From: Ignavibacteriales bacterium
Lineage (GTDB): Bacteria; Bacteroidota; Ignavibacteria; UBA10030
Direction of reading: 5' to 3'
Assembly (NCBI GenBank): GCA_026390575.1
Contig: JAPLFR010000001.1
Coordinates: 248,001-312,000 of the forward strand
Length of the DNA: 64,000 bases
The notes beneath the pieces were generated by a model, which was given only the letters and a program-made list of their open reading frames with translations, made no database searches and was not told the origin of the DNA. Position numbers and translations under genes: made by a program. This document shows, piece after piece, positions 56,366 through 64,000 of the stretch. Position 1 is the stretch's first letter. Every line of letters starts with the position of its first letter.

Positions 56366-57103
56366 ATGGCGAACGAGAAAGTTCCTAATAAGGAAAAAGT
56401 TGAAAAGGCGGTACCTGCGGCAAAAAGCAAGGGCGAAAAAGCAGCATCAGGAGCCAAGGGCAAGGCTGAGAAGTCTGCACCGGAAGCAAAAGGTAAAAAA
56501 GCTGCTGGTGGACAGGAAAAAGGCGTGCCTGCGCGTTTGTTCGAACGCTATCAAAAAGAATCAGTACCGGCACTGATGAAGAAATTTCAGTTTAAAAGCA
56601 GAATGCAAGTGCCGCAATTAGAAAAGATAGCAATTAATATCGGAGTTGGACAAGCGACACAGGATCCAAAACTGCTTGATGCAGCTGTGCATGAGTTGGA
56701 ATCTATTACTGGACAAAAAGTCGCCATCACAAAATCTAAGAAAGCGATTTCTAATTTCAAACTGCGAGAGAATCTTCCCATCGGATGCCGTGTCACCTTG
56801 CGCCGTGCGAAGATGTACGAATTTTTAGATCGGTTTATTAGTGTCGCATTACCCCGTGTTCGTGATTTTCGCGGTTTATCAGATACCTCATTTGACGGAC
56901 ATGGTAATTATACTCTTGGAATAAAAGAGCAGATTATTTTTCCGGAAATTGATGTAGACAAAGTAACACGTGTGAGCGGCATGGATATTACCTTCGTCAC
57001 CACAGCCAAGAATGACGTTGAAGCGTATGAATTATTAAAAGAGCTTGGCATGCCGTTTGTAAAACGGCAAGAAATTGTTCAACCAGCAGCCCAAAATAAG
57101 TAA
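56366..57103 (+). CDS. rplE: 50S ribosomal protein L5 with Lys/Ala-rich N-terminal extension
   Basis: From ATG 56366 the product is 245 aa. Residues 54-245 are ordinary L5 ([81 protein letters not shown]). Residues 1-53 are a Lys/Ala/Glu/Gly-rich extension (for example [20 protein letters not shown]) found in no standard L5, which is about 180 aa. A GTG at 56525, with AGGA 7-10 nt upstream, would start a normal-length 192-aa L5, so two products are possible. Without that start rplX and rplE would be 170 bp apart. Confidence 0.95.
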   Translation: MANEKVPNKEKVEKAVPAAKSKGEKAASGAKGKAEKSAPEAKGKKAAGGQEKGVPARLFERYQKESVPALMKKFQFKSRMQVPQLEKIAINIGVGQATQDPKLLDAAVHELESITGQKVAITKSKKAISNFKLRENLPIGCRVTLRRAKMYEFLDRFISVALPRVRDFRGLSDTSFDGHGNYTLGIKEQIIFPEIDVDKVTRVSGMDITFVTTAKNDVEAYELLKELGMPFVKRQEIVQPAAQNK

Positions 57104-57118
57104 AGCAAAGGAGTTCGC

Positions 57119-57304
57119 TTGGCACGCTTAGCAATGCGAGTAAAGGCGAAGAGAACGCCAAAACACAAAGTTTCACAACACAACCGTTGCAACATCTGTG
57201 GTCGTCCGCGCAGCTATTATCGCAAGTTCGGCCTCTGCCGTATCTGCCTCCGTAAGCTCGCGCTTGAAGGCAAGATTCCCGGTGTTCGCAAGGCAAGTTG
57301 GTAA
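57119..57304 (+). CDS. rpsN: 30S ribosomal protein S14, zinc-binding short form
   Basis: 61 aa, TTG start at 57119 after AAAGGAGTTCGC. The S14 zinc ribbon is complete: [23 protein letters not shown] (C24, C27, C40, C43). This is the S14Z (type Z) form. 15 nt after rplE. Confidence 0.96.
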   Translation: MARLAMRVKAKRTPKHKVSQHNRCNICGRPRSYYRKFGLCRICLRKLALEGKIPGVRKASW

Positions 57305-57328
57305 AACTATAATAAGAGAGTTGAATCG

Positions 57329-57724
57329 ATGTCGAAGACTGATCCAATCGCTGATTATCTAACGAGAATCCGCAACGCAGCAAAAGCGAAGCATCGCAGG
57401 GTGGATATTCCATCCTCCAATTTGAAGAAAGCGATTTCTAAAATCCTTTTAGAAAAAAGTTTTGTTTCTGGGTTCACGGTGCTGGAAGACAAGAAGCAGA
57501 ATATTCTGCGGATTAATCTGAAGTACTATAATGGAAAGCCGGTCATCACCGGATTACGCCGTATCAGTAAGCCAGGTATTCGATTGTACCGCGGATCAAA
57601 TGAATTACCGCGTGTGCTTGGCGGTTTGGGTGTTGCTATCATTTCGACTTCCAAAGGTGTGATGACGGATGCGCAAGCGAAAAAAGATAATGTTGGCGGC
57701 GAAATTCTTGCCTATATCTGGTAA
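57329..57724 (+). CDS. rpsH: 30S ribosomal protein S8
   Basis: 131 aa: [84 protein letters not shown]. In E. coli it represses the spc operon. Standard length. Confidence 0.97.
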   Translation: MSKTDPIADYLTRIRNAAKAKHRRVDIPSSNLKKAISKILLEKSFVSGFTVLEDKKQNILRINLKYYNGKPVITGLRRISKPGIRLYRGSNELPRVLGGLGVAIISTSKGVMTDAQAKKDNVGGEILAYIW

Positions 57725-57747
57725 GTGTTTGAAGAGGAGAGAGCATA

Positions 57748-58296
57748 GTGTCACGTATCGGTAGAAAACCAATTGAAATCCCAAAGGGCGTCACAGTGAC
57801 TGTGAAGAACGGTACTATTTCCGTTAAAGGACCAAAGGGTGAATTAATTGAAAAAGTACATCCAGATATTGGCGCGGAAGTGAAAAACCAGCAGATACTC
57901 ATTACGCGCAAATCGGATGAAGGAAAATATCGTGCACTCCATGGATTGTGGCGTGCGCTTGTTCAAAATATGATTACCGGCGTGACTCTTGGGTACTCTA
58001 AAAAGTTAGAGATCATCGGCGTTGGGTACCGTGCAGAGATGAAGGGAACACGCTTAAATCTTTTGCTTGGTTTTAGTCATCCAATATTATTTGCAGCACC
58101 GGATGGTATTAAGATTGAAGCGCCGACACAGACGAGCATCTTGATAAGCGGCATTCATAAACAGCTTGTTGGATTAGTCGCTGCGAAGATACGATCGTTC
58201 CGTCCACCTGAGCCATACAAAGGCAAGGGTGTCAAGTACGAGGGCGAGTACATTCGTCGCAAAGCTGGTAAAGCTGCTGCTACGGCTGCAAAGTAA
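57748..58296 (+). CDS. rplF: 50S ribosomal protein L6
   Basis: 182 aa, GTG start at 57748 after AGAGGAGAGAG. Sequence: SRIGRKPIEIPKGVTVTV, HGLWRALVQNMITGVTLGYSKKLEIIGVGYRAEMKG, AAKIRSFRPPEPYKGKGVKYEGEYIRRKAGKAA. Standard length. Confidence 0.97.
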   Translation: MSRIGRKPIEIPKGVTVTVKNGTISVKGPKGELIEKVHPDIGAEVKNQQILITRKSDEGKYRALHGLWRALVQNMITGVTLGYSKKLEIIGVGYRAEMKGTRLNLLLGFSHPILFAAPDGIKIEAPTQTSILISGIHKQLVGLVAAKIRSFRPPEPYKGKGVKYEGEYIRRKAGKAAATAAK

Positions 58297-58328
58297 TAAA
58301 GAGATTTTGACGTAAGGAAAAATAGCGT

Positions 58329-58697
58329 ATGATTCAAAAAAATACTGTGGAACGCCTCGCCAAGAAACAGGCGCGTATCCGCAAGAAAATAAAAGGCACA
58401 TCGGGACGTCCTCGATTAGTGGTTTTTCGAAGTGCCAAACATGCCTATGCGCAGATCATCGATGACTCAACGGGCAAAACGTTGTTGTCGGTATCGACGT
58501 TGTCAAAGGATTTGCGCGAAGATGTTAAACAAGCGAAGACTCCGATTGAGCGCTATAAACTTATTGGAGTGGCAGCTGCAAAAAAAGCGCTTGAGAAGAA
58601 TATTAAAGAAGTGGTCTTTGATCGCAGCGGCTATCTGTATCATGGCCGCGTCAAAGCACTCGCGGATGGTGCTCGCGAAGGTGGACTGAAATTCTAA
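58329..58697 (+). CDS. rplR: 50S ribosomal protein L18
   Basis: 122 aa: [83 protein letters not shown]. Binds 5S rRNA with L5. Standard length. Confidence 0.97.
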   Translation: MIQKNTVERLAKKQARIRKKIKGTSGRPRLVVFRSAKHAYAQIIDDSTGKTLLSVSTLSKDLREDVKQAKTPIERYKLIGVAAAKKALEKNIKEVVFDRSGYLYHGRVKALADGAREGGLKF

Positions 58698-58720
58698 CTC
58701 CTAATACTCGTACGAAAAAC

Positions 58721-59221
58721 ATGGCAAAAGTCAAAGCAGGCGAACTAGAACTTAAAGAGCGATTGGTAAACGTCAACCGTGTGGCCAAAGTGGTCAAGGG
58801 CGGACGTCGCTTTAGCTTTAACGCAATCGTTGTCGTTGGTGATGGCAATGGACATATCGGCGTCGGACTCGGTAAGGCGAATGAAGTGCAAGATGCAATT
58901 GCAAAGGGAACAGATGATGCGAAGAAAAATCTCGTATTCGTTCCCATCTTCAAGGGAACCATACCGCATTCTGTCATTGGAAAATTTGGAGCGGGAAAAG
59001 TAATGCTGAAACCAGCGTCTCCCGGAACAGGTCTTATCGCAGGCGGCGGTGTACGTGCTGTGCTGGAAATGGCCGGTGTAAAAGACGTGCTCACAAAGCA
59101 AATGGGCTCACCCAATTCCCACAACGTTGTGAAAGCAACGATGCAGGCGCTTTTGAATCTTTCAGATGCCAAAACGATTGCTGCGCGCCGCGGGATCACA
59201 ATTCAGGAACTGTTTCAATAA
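58721..59221 (+). CDS. rpsE: 30S ribosomal protein S5
   Basis: 166 aa: [46 protein letters not shown], the spectinomycin-loop region KVVKGGRRF and C-domain [27 protein letters not shown]. Standard length; 23 nt after rplR. Confidence 0.97.
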   Translation: MAKVKAGELELKERLVNVNRVAKVVKGGRRFSFNAIVVVGDGNGHIGVGLGKANEVQDAIAKGTDDAKKNLVFVPIFKGTIPHSVIGKFGAGKVMLKPASPGTGLIAGGGVRAVLEMAGVKDVLTKQMGSPNSHNVVKATMQALLNLSDAKTIAARRGITIQELFQ

Positions 59222-59242
59222 ACTCAGGTAAGACTTATTACT

Positions 59243-59434
59243 ATGTCGGAACAGAAGAAAATAAAAATCACACAGGTCAAGAGCATCGTTGATCACCTCA
59301 AAGATGCCAAGCGTACGATTAAAGCGCTTGGACTTGGCAGGCCGAATTATTTTGTCGTCAAGAACGACACACCGCAAATCCGCGGAATGATTAACAGGGT
59401 TCGGCATCTCGTTAAAGTGGAAGAGGTGCAGTAA
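59243..59434 (+). CDS. rpmD: 50S ribosomal protein L30
   Basis: 63 aa: KKIKITQVKSIVDHLKDAKRTIKALGLGRPNYFVVKNDTPQIRGMINRVRHLVKVEEV in outline. The stop codon overlaps the rplO start codon by one base (59434). Presence of L30 is typical of this gene order, though it is absent from some lineages. Confidence 0.95.
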   Translation: MSEQKKIKITQVKSIVDHLKDAKRTIKALGLGRPNYFVVKNDTPQIRGMINRVRHLVKVEEVQ

Positions 59435-59919
59435 TGGCGAAAGATATTCTTAGCAATTTAACGCCGGCAAAGGGTTCGCGAAGAAAAACAAAGCGCATTG
59501 GCCGTGGACAGGGTTCGGGGCATGGTGGAACGGCAACCAAGGGGCATAAAGGCGCCAAATCGCGTTCGGGTCACAAGTTTAAAATGTGGTTTGAAGGCGG
59601 ACAAATGCCGCTGACGCGCCGCGTACCGAAATTCGGTTTTACACCTCGCAATCGTACTGAAATACAAGTGGTGAATATTGAAACGCTTGGAATACTCGAT
59701 GAAAAGAAGAAGTTGAAGAGCGGTATTGTAACACCCGAGGTTCTCTATAAAACCGGAACAATAGCAAAGAAAAATGTACCTGTGAAAATTCTTGGCGACG
59801 GCGATCTGAAAGTTAAGTTAGAAGTGACAGCGCATGCTTTTAGCAAATCGGCGCTGACAAAGATCGAAGCGGCCGGAGGGAAAGCCACGATTCTTACAAA
59901 GACGACTGTGAAATCATGA
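59434..59919 (+). CDS. rplO: 50S ribosomal protein L15
   Basis: 161 aa: LSNLTPAKGSRRKTKRIGRGQGSGHGGTATKGHKGAKSRSG at the Gly/Lys-rich N-terminus, GGQMPLTRRVPKFGFTP, and C-terminal AHAFSKSALTKIEAAGGKATIL. Overlaps rpmD by 1 bp and secY by 4 bp. Confidence 0.97.
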   Translation: MAKDILSNLTPAKGSRRKTKRIGRGQGSGHGGTATKGHKGAKSRSGHKFKMWFEGGQMPLTRRVPKFGFTPRNRTEIQVVNIETLGILDEKKKLKSGIVTPEVLYKTGTIAKKNVPVKILGDGDLKVKLEVTAHAFSKSALTKIEAAGGKATILTKTTVKS

Positions 59920-61253
59920 GTAAGCTGACTGAAACCTTTTCTAATATTTTTAAAATCCAGGAACTTCGTGAGCGGTTGCTCTTTACAACGCTCCTTCTGG
60001 TTATCGTACGTATCGGCTCGCACATTACCGTCCCCGGTGTCGATGCTGTTTTGTTAGCAGATACCATTAAGAAATCATCCGAGAATACACTCTTCGGATT
60101 GTATGATCTCTTTGTGGGCGGCGCATTCAGCAATGCCGCAATTTTTGCGCTCGGTATTATGCCGTACATCAGCGCATCGATTGTTATTCAGCTGCTCGGT
60201 GCGGTGGTCCCTTACTTCGCTAAACTTCAAAAAGAAGGTGAAGAAGGACGTAAAAAAATTACACAGTACACACGTTATGGTACAGTTGCCATTTCATTGA
60301 TGCAGGCAACGGGTGTCGTTGCAAAGCTGATGAGCACTTCTACTGGTGGAATGCCTATTGTACCGGAAGCTGTCCGCGGATTAGGTTTTTATCTCAGCAC
60401 AACAATTATTCTTACGACTGGTACAATGTTTATGATGTGGCTGGGTGAACAGATCACTGAACGCGGTATTGGTAATGGAATTTCTCTTATCATCTTTATC
60501 GGTATCGTGGCGCGGTTTCCGAATGCCCTTCTCTCTGAATACCAGCTTGTGCAGGGTGGTACTCGCAATTTGATTGTCGAGTTGGTTATCTTGGTCCTCA
60601 TGGGTTTCATTGTTGCTGGTGTTGTGTTAATTACCCAAGGTACACGGCGTATTCCTGTGCAGTATGCGAAACGAGTTGTCGGAAGAAAAGTCTATGGCGG
60701 TGTCACGCAGTACATTCCTTTGCGCGTCAATACCGCTGGTGTCATGCCGATCATTTTTGCTCAGTCAATTATGTTCGTTCCACAAATTATTTTTTCGTTC
60801 TTCCCGAACAGCGAGTTCATGAATGAATTGTCAACGAATTGGTTTGGGTATAGTTCTTGGTCATATTCATTTGTGTATGCCCTGATGATTATTTTCTTCA
60901 CATATTTCTATACTGCTATCGCTTTCAATCCGAAAGATGTGGCAGATAATATGAAGAAACAGGGTGGATTTATTCCTGGTATTCGTCCCGGTACTCATAC
61001 GTCAGAATTTGTAGATAATATTCTGACAAAGATTACACTACCGGGTTCGATTGCATTGGCAATTATTGCTATCCTTCCAACGTTGATGATCAAATTGGGA
61101 GTGACGCCAGGTTTTGCATCGTTCTTCGGTGGAACAAGTTTGCTTATTGTTGTAGGCGTTGCGCTTGACACGCTCCAACAAGTTGAATCGCATCTGTTGA
61201 TGCGCCACTATGATGGATTTATGAAGAGTGGTAAACTTCGGGGGAGACGATAA
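59916..61253 (+). CDS. secY: Preprotein translocase subunit SecY
   Basis: 445 aa, ten transmembrane helices. Landmarks: the plug and helix 2 region FGLYDLFVGGAFSNAAIFALGIMPYISASIVIQLL, GIGNGISLIIFIGI, YIPLRVNTAGVMPIIFAQSI and the C-terminal GTSLLIVVGVALDTLQQVESHLLMRHYDGFMKSG. ATG overlaps the rplO stop by 4 bp (ATGA), so translation is coupled. Works with SecE (34508). adk, often next in this operon, is absent; map follows directly. Confidence 0.98.
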   Translation: MSKLTETFSNIFKIQELRERLLFTTLLLVIVRIGSHITVPGVDAVLLADTIKKSSENTLFGLYDLFVGGAFSNAAIFALGIMPYISASIVIQLLGAVVPYFAKLQKEGEEGRKKITQYTRYGTVAISLMQATGVVAKLMSTSTGGMPIVPEAVRGLGFYLSTTIILTTGTMFMMWLGEQITERGIGNGISLIIFIGIVARFPNALLSEYQLVQGGTRNLIVELVILVLMGFIVAGVVLITQGTRRIPVQYAKRVVGRKVYGGVTQYIPLRVNTAGVMPIIFAQSIMFVPQIIFSFFPNSEFMNELSTNWFGYSSWSYSFVYALMIIFFTYFYTAIAFNPKDVADNMKKQGGFIPGIRPGTHTSEFVDNILTKITLPGSIALAIIAILPTLMIKLGVTPGFASFFGGTSLLIVVGVALDTLQQVESHLLMRHYDGFMKSGKLRGRR

Positions 61254-61265
61254 GCCTCGAACAGT

Positions 61266-62030
61266 GTGATGATTTCTTTGAAATCGCTTGAAGAGATTGA
61301 GTTAATTCGTGAGAGCAGCAGAATCGTTGCGGACGTGCTCAAGTTAGTGGGTGCTCAGATTCGGCCTGGTATTACGACATTAGAACTTGATCAAGTTGCG
61401 GAAGAGTATATACGCTCAATGGGCGGAGAGCCGGCGTTTAAAGGATACGGGTGGGATAAAAATAATTTATTTCCCGCAACACTCTGTATGTCGATTGACG
61501 AAGAAGTTGTGCACGGTATTCCGAGCAAGCGTGTGTTAAAAGATGGGGATTTGTTATCCATCGATGTTGGCGCAAAGAAGAATGGATTTTATGGAGACGG
61601 TGCCTGGTCTTTTGCAGTTGGGAAAGTCTCTGAAGAAAAAATGCGGTTGATGCACGTGACAGAAGAATCGCTGCTCAAAGGAATTGAGCAGGCAGTTGCC
61701 GGTAACAAGGTGCATGATATTTCGAATGCGATTCAGCAGTTCGTAGAAGAAAATGGGTTTTCGGTCGTTCGAGATTTAGTTGGACATGGCGTTGGAAAGA
61801 AGCTTCACGAAGAACCATCCGTTCCAAATTATGGTGAAGCAGGAACGGGACCGGTGTTAAAAGATGGAATGACGCTTGCTATCGAACCAATGGTGAACGC
61901 AGGAACTTGGCGGGTAAAAGTAGCATCGGATGGTTGGACAGTCTTAACAGCAGACGGAAAACCGTCGGCACATTTTGAACATACGGTAGCGATTAAAAAC
62001 GGCAAGGCAGAAATTCTCACCTTGTCCTAA
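61266..62030 (+). CDS. map: Type I methionine aminopeptidase
   Basis: The 254-aa (or 253-aa, from ATG 61269) M24 enzyme has the five metal ligands in order: D in LLSIDVGAKKNGFYGDGAWSF (two Asp), H in GHGVGKKLHEEPSVPNYG, E in AIEPMVNAG and E in HFEHTVAI. It removes the initiator Met from nascent proteins. GTG or ATG in the first two codons could start it. It lies 12 nt after secY. Confidence 0.96.
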   Translation: MMISLKSLEEIELIRESSRIVADVLKLVGAQIRPGITTLELDQVAEEYIRSMGGEPAFKGYGWDKNNLFPATLCMSIDEEVVHGIPSKRVLKDGDLLSIDVGAKKNGFYGDGAWSFAVGKVSEEKMRLMHVTEESLLKGIEQAVAGNKVHDISNAIQQFVEENGFSVVRDLVGHGVGKKLHEEPSVPNYGEAGTGPVLKDGMTLAIEPMVNAGTWRVKVASDGWTVLTADGKPSAHFEHTVAIKNGKAEILTLS

Positions 62031-62036
62031 GGTAGA

Positions 62037-62255
62037 ATGGCGAAGCAAGGACCTATTAAAGTTGATGGAGTGATAACGGATACGCTGCCGAACGCAACGT
62101 TCCGTGTGAAACTTGACAACGGTGTAGAAATCTTCGCTCATATCTCCGGTAAGATGCGGATGCATTACATCAAGATTCTTGTTGGAGATCGTGTGACGGT
62201 GGAAATGTCGCCGTATGATTTATCGAAAGGTCGGATTACGTATCGGTATAAATAA
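62037..62255 (+). CDS. infA: Translation initiation factor IF-1
   Basis: 72 aa: [72 protein letters not shown] in outline; the OB-fold core [13 protein letters not shown] is exact. Binds the A site of the 30S. 6 nt after map. Confidence 0.97.
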   Translation: MAKQGPIKVDGVITDTLPNATFRVKLDNGVEIFAHISGKMRMHYIKILVGDRVTVEMSPYDLSKGRITYRYK

Positions 62256-62313
62256 ATTTCGAAAGTGAACATTTGAATTTCGAAATCGTACAAGTGCAAC
62301 AGAGGAACATTCT

Positions 62314-62427
62314 ATGAAAGTTCGATCATCAGTAAAAAAGTTGTGTGAGAATTGCAAGATCATCCGGCGAAAAGGTGTTGTGCGGATTATCTGCAAGAAT
62401 CCGAAACACAAACAGCGGCAAGGATAA
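62314..62427 (+). CDS. rpmJ: 50S ribosomal protein L36
   Basis: This short 37-aa gene begins at ATG 62314 behind AGAGGAAC and ends at TAA 62425-62427: [19 protein letters not shown], then [18 protein letters not shown]. The zinc ligands C11, C14, C27 and H32 of the C+ form are all present. It lies between infA and rpsM, its conserved position. Confidence 0.95.
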   Translation: MKVRSSVKKLCENCKIIRRKGVVRIICKNPKHKQRQG

Positions 62428-62442
62428 ACAAGGAGTAACAAC

Positions 62443-62826
62443 GTGGCTCGTATTGCTGGAGTAGATTTACCGAAGAATAAATGTACCGAAATTGGCCTCA
62501 CGTATATATACGGTATAGGCCATTCTGCAGCGCTGGAGATCCTTGAAAAGACAAAGATCGATGGCGCCAAGAAGGTTGGCGATTTGAACGATGAGGAAGT
62601 AGCTGCAATTCGCGCTATCATTCAATCGGACTTTAAAGTGGAAGGCGCGTTGCGCAGTGAGAATCAGCTCAACACGAAGCGGCTGATGGATATTGGCTGT
62701 TATCGCGGTTTGCGCCATCGTAAAGGTTTGCCAGTTCGCGGCCAGAGGACGCGCACTAATTCTCGTACAAGAAAAGGTAAGCGAAAGACAGTTGCCGGCA
62801 AGAAAAAAGCACTCGAGAAGAAGTAA
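62443..62826 (+). CDS. rpsM: 30S ribosomal protein S13
   Basis: 127 aa, GTG start at 62443 after [47 protein letters not shown], then [25 protein letters not shown] and a basic C-tail. Contacts P-site tRNA and L5 in bridge B1b. Confidence 0.97.
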   Translation: MARIAGVDLPKNKCTEIGLTYIYGIGHSAALEILEKTKIDGAKKVGDLNDEEVAAIRAIIQSDFKVEGALRSENQLNTKRLMDIGCYRGLRHRKGLPVRGQRTRTNSRTRKGKRKTVAGKKKALEKK

Positions 62827-62862
62827 TAATTTTGTAGAGATTCTTTCAAAAGGATAATTTCA

Positions 62863-63258
62863 TTGGCTAAACAAACAGCACCAGTTACAAAGAAAAAAAA
62901 GAAAGTGCATGTTGATGCAAACGGAAAAGCATTCATCAAGGCAACTTTCAACAACACAATCGTGACGCTGACAGATACGTATGGCAACGTTATCGCGTGG
63001 TCAACATCTGGGAAAAACGGATTTAAGGGATCACGGAAAAGCACTCCATTTGCTGCTCAGGTTGCCGCGGAAGCAGCTGCCAAAGAAGCGCGTGATCTTG
63101 GACTTCGCCGTGTTGAAGTGTTTATCAAAGGACCGGGCGGCGGACGAGAAGCAGCCGTACGTTCATTGCAAACCGCAGGATTGGAAGTAACATTGATTCG
63201 TGATATTACGCCAATTCCGCACAATGGATGCCGTCCACCAAAACGTAGAAGAGTGTAA
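62863..63258 (+). CDS. rpsK: 30S ribosomal protein S11
   Basis: 131 aa, TTG start at 62863 after [64 protein letters not shown], then [42 protein letters not shown]. Standard length. 36 nt after rpsM. Confidence 0.97.
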   Translation: MAKQTAPVTKKKKKVHVDANGKAFIKATFNNTIVTLTDTYGNVIAWSTSGKNGFKGSRKSTPFAAQVAAEAAAKEARDLGLRRVEVFIKGPGGGREAAVRSLQTAGLEVTLIRDITPIPHNGCRPPKRRRV

Positions 63259-63328
63259 AATATTTCCAATTGCCGATTTTCAATTTAGAAATTGGATATC
63301 GCAAATTGACAATTCATTTAGGAGAATT

Positions 63329-63958
63329 ATGGCAAGATACATTGATGCCAACTGCAAACTGTGCCGTCGGGAAAAACAAAAATTGTTCTTAAAAGGAACA
63401 AAGTGCTTAACGGAAAAATGTCCGCTTGAAAAACGGAATTATGCACCGGGTCAGCATGGTCAATCTCGTCGATCGCGGATTTCCGAATATGGCGTACAAT
63501 TGCGAGAGAAGCAAAAAGTTCGCCGGATGTACGGGATTTTGGAAGCGCAATTCCGAAATTATTTCCATCGGGCATCTCAGCAGTCGGGTCGTACTGGCGA
63601 TGCTTTGGTGAAAATGTTGGAACGCCGTATTGATAATGTTATCTATCGGCTGGGGTTTGCACCGTCGCGCAAAGCGGCACGACAACTGGTTGTCCATCGG
63701 CATTTTACGGTGAACAATCATATTGTCGATGTTCCATCATATCTTATTAACCCCGGCGATGTCATTCAAGTACGGGATCATGCCAAGAAGTTGGCCCTTA
63801 TCCATGATGCTATGAAACGCGTGAAAGATACTTCGATGCTGCCGTGGTTGAGTATTGATAAGGCGACGATGACCGGTACATTTTTGAATATTCCGGAGCG
63901 CGCGGATATTCCATTGAATGCAAACGAACAGTTGATTGTTGAGTTGTATTCGAAATAA
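63329..63958 (+). CDS. rpsD: 30S ribosomal protein S4, zinc-binding form
   Basis: The ATG at 63329 with AGGAGAATT upstream gives the 209-aa S4; an in-frame ATG at 63200 would overlap rpsK and is rejected. The N-terminal zinc knuckle (CKLCRREK...CLTEKCPLEKR, four cysteines) and the S4 RNA-binding domain (ERRIDNVIYRLGFAPSRKAARQLVVHRHFTVNNHIVDVPSYLINPGDVIQVRD in outline) are complete. A 41-nt non-coding stretch to the end of the window follows; rpoA is expected beyond it. Confidence 0.98.
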   Translation: MARYIDANCKLCRREKQKLFLKGTKCLTEKCPLEKRNYAPGQHGQSRRSRISEYGVQLREKQKVRRMYGILEAQFRNYFHRASQQSGRTGDALVKMLERRIDNVIYRLGFAPSRKAARQLVVHRHFTVNNHIVDVPSYLINPGDVIQVRDHAKKLALIHDAMKRVKDTSMLPWLSIDKATMTGTFLNIPERADIPLNANEQLIVELYSK

Positions 63959-64000
63959 TTAAAAACTTAACTATGAGACAGAAACTTTTATCCGCCTCGA

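Noticed and set aside
63200-63328. Extended S4 start overlapping rpsK
   Set aside because: The S4 start at 63329 has an AGGAG site and the normal N-terminus; the extra 43 residues are read-through of rpsK and spacer sequence in another frame.
63974-64000. ATG and nine open codons at the window end
   Set aside because: The expected rpoA start sequence is not visible, there is no ribosome-binding site, and too little sequence remains to call a gene.

Overview
The window looks like chromosomal DNA from a member of the Bacteroidota/Chlorobiota/Ignavibacteriota branch of the FCB bacteria. The evidence is a type IX secretion (T9SS) plug protein (formerly DUF5103), the relic of a T9SS C-terminal sorting signal, a DUF2723 membrane protein, a DUF1573-rhodanese-MauE group, and a continuous tRNA-rpmG-secE-nusG-rpl-rpoBC-str-S10-spc-alpha block. 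Two strong promoter-like sites are of the TTGACT/TATATT kind rather than the TTTG / TAnnTTTG kind of Bacteroidia and Flavobacteriia, so an Ignavibacteria-like lineage fits better; this is inference, not a taxonomic assignment.

Layout. Positions 1-6964: the 3' end of a uvrA-type gene, a REP-associated tyrosine transposase between hairpins, an outer-membrane protein, an RlmI-type rRNA methyltransferase, a DUF4382 lipoprotein, a HAD phosphatase and the T9SS plug protein. Positions 7000-8900: an AT-rich island with an ECF sigma factor and two membrane proteins. Positions 8930-11364: a Gfo/Idh/MocA dehydrogenase and a CCA-adding-type enzyme. Positions 11507-22426: a tripartite efflux locus (TolC, membrane-fusion protein, TPR protein, one ABC ATPase) followed by five FtsX/MacB-type permease genes in the order A-B-A-B-B. 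It arose by tandem duplication: a relic of the ATPase 3' end survives in front of the second A gene, and the 3' ends of the first two B genes are nearly identical in DNA.

Positions 22580-33432: metabolic and envelope genes. These include a secreted cupin protein, a YbjQ-like protein, a thiol/sulfur group (TlpA lipoprotein, four-helix membrane protein, GNAT acetyltransferase, MauE/DoxX protein, rhodanese, DUF1573 protein), two adjacent 3-hydroxyacyl-CoA dehydrogenase-family genes (one with a degraded Rossmann domain), an NCS2 purine/uracil permease and a DUF2723 GT-C-like protein. Positions 33609-34470: five tRNAs (Thr-TGT, Tyr, Gly, Thr-GGT, Trp) with rpmG between the last two.

Positions 34508-63958: the core transcription and translation block, all on the + strand: secE, nusG, rplK, rplA, rplJ, rplL, rpoB, rpoC, rpsL, rpsG, fusA, tuf, then rpsJ through secY, map, infA, rpmJ, rpsM, rpsK and rpsD. 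The window ends just before the expected rpoA. No CRISPR array, prophage or rRNA gene was seen. The most unusual things are the permease array with its duplication scars, the AT-rich sigma-factor island, the hairpin-flanked transposase, the T9SS tail relic and the Lys/Ala-rich N-terminal extension on ribosomal protein L5.
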